Source of the DNA: Clavelina lepadiformis
Lineage: Eukaryota > Chordata > Ascidiacea > Aplousobranchia > Clavelinidae
Reading direction: 5' to 3'
Assembly (NCBI RefSeq): GCF_947623445.1
Contig: NC_135244.1
Span: 124,001-188,000, forward strand
DNA: 64,000 nucleotides
The position numbers were made by a program, and so were the translations under genes. Under the pieces are notes generated by a model. The model was not told where the DNA came from. It saw only the letters and a program-made list of their open reading frames with translations, and ran no database searches. Positions 62,401-64,000 of the stretch are shown here, piece by piece; position 1 is the stretch's first letter, and every line of letters begins with the position of its first letter.

Positions 62401-64000
62401 GCACGATGCCATTGCCACTGACCGCACTGTCCGCAATCTCCGCCCAGTTATCGTCAGAAACAAGATAATCAACTGAAAACCACCCAAAGTAAAAATCCAG
62501 CGTCTGATACAAGTTTAAATCAGGGAACAGGGTGGTTTATATATTTCTAAAAAGTTTAAACTAGCACACCAGACCGAGGCACAATATACCGCACATCCCA
62601 CAGCGAACAAACCCATGCCACACCCCCACAACGAACAAACCCATGCCACACCCCCACAACGAACAAACCCATGCCACACCCCCACCCTGTACCCTGCAAG
62701 TGTCTCTCCCCATAGCCAGGTCTCAGGGAAATATTTCCTCGCACTGGACACGTGGGGCTCCGTGTTAGAGCTGGCTGCAATCTCAAGGCTTTTCATAAAT
62801 TCATCCCCGGGGTTTACATTCTCGGCCACTCCCACATTCTTAAACATATATGCAGGATGCTCTGCACAAACACAACATGAATGCTTTCAACAGCCTCCAC
62901 ACACGTCATTCTACCAAGGCAGGTTCGTCAAACTTTGCTCGCAGTAAAACCAACATCAGCAGATTATTCCATTAAGATGTTCATGGCAATGTATAAACTC
63001 ACCGTCACTGTCGGACTCAAAGAGCAGAGCGTCGGTGAGAACAATCATCCCGGCCTTCTGCAAAGAAAGACAAACAAACCTCAATGATGGCGATTCTATG
63101 CAGAGATGATGAGAATTTACCTTGAACACGTCATTTGCATCCTTTGCCCCTGATGGTATCGGGTAAAAGCAACCCCAGTTCCAACCATCGTCGTAATCAG
63201 GCGACGACACGGAATAATCGTTCAAGTCATTCGCCACCTTCCAACAAAATTAAGTTAAAGGAAACTTCAATACAAACGAAAGCAATTATGACCTCACCCT
63301 CTCTTTTGTGATGTCATTTCCTGATTTGAGGAGTAGAACGCTTTGGTCGATCGCTCTCAATCCGACGTAGGATCCTTGAGATGACGTTTGTACTCGGATG
63401 CTGACGTCATCGCCTGCATCGACGGTCATGGCCGAGCTGCTCATGGTGACCTGGTGGTGGAGATGAATTGTTTGAAAAATAGTTCGAAGAAAAAATTTGA
63501 AGAAACTGATCCACAGACCTGATTTTCTAGAGCAACGGAGACGGTGAGTTTTGTGAAATCTGCGACAATTTCGCCGTCGCTCCTCACATACGATGCAAGC
63601 ACTTGGACATTTGGGATCATTTCATGGGTTACATCGAGTTCATAGATATGGCTGTTTGATGCAACACCAGATGGCGCTGTGTAGCTTGTTTCCTTGTAAA
63701 TTTCACCGCGGGAAATCACCTGACAATAAGAGTAGAAATTTAAAAACTTTTGCGTTTTTAATTCTTGCAAATTTTATGCAAGTGTTTTACAAAAAACAAG
63801 TCACCAAAATTCTCATTGAAGAAATCTCCTCTGTGCTACGGATGTTGACCAGAACCACACTCCCTGGTGCGACTGTGCTTTCATCCGTGCTGATTTGAAG
63901 ATAGGTGTTGGAGGGGGATTGGGCACGATTGGCCGTCCACTCGTTACTGTACTTGTAGCCAGATATTGCTTGTGTGTAAGGCTGCCATGGAAGATGAAGC
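56439..64000 (-). CDS. Thioester alpha-2-macroglobulin/CD109-like protein, 3' part
   Basis: Extracellular protease-trapping or opsonic thioester protein; the 5' part lies beyond 64000. Constant exons: 64000-63805 (partial), 63719-63519, 63450-63298, 63237-63121, 63057-63003, [one bait exon of five], 60164-60050, 59972-59859, 59120-58902, 58844-58703, 58633-58438, 58380-58074, 57988-57820, 57747-57533, 57474-57316, 57234-57059, 56993-56837, 56781-56676, 56614-56439. Order of parts: MG domains (AIDQSVLLLKSGND), bait region, APDTITSWILSAFSVS, the thioester PYGCGEQNMLGFAPDVF, the alpha-helical TED domain with the catalytic-type His in KVLHADMQG, NDIEMTSYALLTYA, then the receptor-binding domain (KPATMVASDYYKPG). 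The end is unusual: a Cys-rich CDVCASDCAGCPGN followed by a hydrophobic tail (LHVITFLFLLTALLV) and stop, which looks like a GPI-anchor signal as in CD109. There is no anaphylatoxin domain, so it is not C3. Confidence 0.93.
58563..58577 (-). other. Thioester site GCGEQ codons
   Basis: Codons for Gly-Cys-Gly-Glu-Gln within PYGCGEQNM. Cys and Gln form the internal thioester in this family. Intact. Confidence 0.95.
60431..60587 (-). CDS. Alternative bait exon E
   Basis: Acceptor TTTCTTTCCAG, donor GTATTC. It encodes YGPVLFARFKFED, then a basic segment PVRRERGRSQPQKPR, and the shared SYFPETWLWDGKLSG. It starts in phase 1 and ends in phase 2, and encodes about 51 full codons. The many Arg and Lys residues would offer trypsin-like cleavage sites. 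It is the exon nearest the downstream constant exon. Confidence 0.88.
60681..60825 (-). CDS. Alternative bait exon D
   Basis: Acceptor TTTCGTTACCAG, donor GTATAA. It encodes PIYPDIILFAAESKPQDIAP, then EVVTPYSSESRVRSYFPETW and LWEGQMSR. Phase 1 in, phase 2 out. The shortest copy (47 full codons), with few basic residues in the variable part. Confidence 0.88.
61127..61292 (-). CDS. Alternative bait exon C
   Basis: Acceptor TTTTATGCAG, donor GTACTT. It encodes a Gly/Tyr-rich start YGGYGVYYGFALDDEAPLYD, then VTSVQKQSPPTPRSYFPETW and LWTEDISG. Phase 1 in, phase 2 out, 54 full codons. Confidence 0.88.
62307..62472 (-). CDS. Alternative bait exon B
   Basis: Acceptor GGTTTTCAG, donor GTGAGG. It encodes DYLVSDDNWAEIADSAVSG, an acidic/Ser-rich stretch, then NPERSKILKVRQNFPETWLW. 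The residue before FPETW is Asn, not Tyr. Phase 1 in, phase 2 out, 54 full codons. Confidence 0.88.
62597..62690. repeat. 28-bp minisatellite beside bait exon A
   Basis: About three head-to-tail copies of a unit built from CACAACGAACAAACCCATGC plus CACACCCC, immediately downstream of the exon A donor on the minus strand. Confidence 0.92.
62693..62861 (-). CDS. Alternative bait exon A
   Basis: Acceptor TTTGTGCAG, donor GTACAG. It encodes HPAYMFKNVGVAENVNPGDE, then FMKSLEIAASSNTEPHVS and SARKYFPETWLWGETLAG. Phase 1 in, phase 2 out, 55 full codons. It is the first copy after constant exon 63057-63003. Its donor is directly followed, in the transcript, by a minisatellite. Confidence 0.88.

Overview
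The window is eukaryotic nuclear DNA, most likely from an ascidian tunicate. The evidence is split genes with mostly short GT-AG introns, animal-specific families (CARM1, RAD54L, DMRT, WDR12, MARVEL, C-type lectin, alpha-2-macroglobulin/CD109), many hAT-type MITEs, and a striking excess of the palindrome TGACGTCA. The species call is inference. All exon models were built by hand from reading frame, GT/GC-AG sites, phase continuity and remembered family alignments.

The left part (1 to about 17.8 kb) is gene-poor and transposon-rich. It holds an 802-bp TA-flanked inverted-repeat element, a complete hAT transposon (4457-8291) with an uninterrupted transposase and a perfect 8-bp target duplication, a Tigger/pogo-like relic (11278-12448) carrying a second TA-flanked MITE, and a decayed hAT (13966-16362) with a perfect duplication. 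CARM1 (+) follows at 17866-21057. The stretch 21-29.8 kb is mostly repeats, including elements inserted inside elements (23625-27325).

The right part is gene-dense: a MARVEL-type membrane protein with an arginine/serine-rich tail (+, 29825-32058); RAD54L (-, 32498-38013); a DM+DMA-domain DMRT factor (-, 39275-41175); a type II membrane C-type lectin (+, 43399-46010); WDR12 (-, 46138-52761); a small secreted TSP1+LamG gene (-, 54739-56378); and the 3' part of a thioester-containing alpha-2-macroglobulin/CD109-like gene (-, 56439 to beyond 64000).

The most interesting structure is in the last gene. Five tandem, sequence-diverged exons each encode a different bait-region segment followed by the same FPETWLW core. 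All five start in phase 1 and end in phase 2, so each fits the constant flanking exons alone, while joining two shifts the frame. This is the layout expected of mutually exclusive splicing that swaps the protease-bait region. The TSP1/LamG gene begins only 60 bp after this gene's stop codon and has compatible splice phase, so it may be a downstream operon gene or a set of alternative 3' exons.
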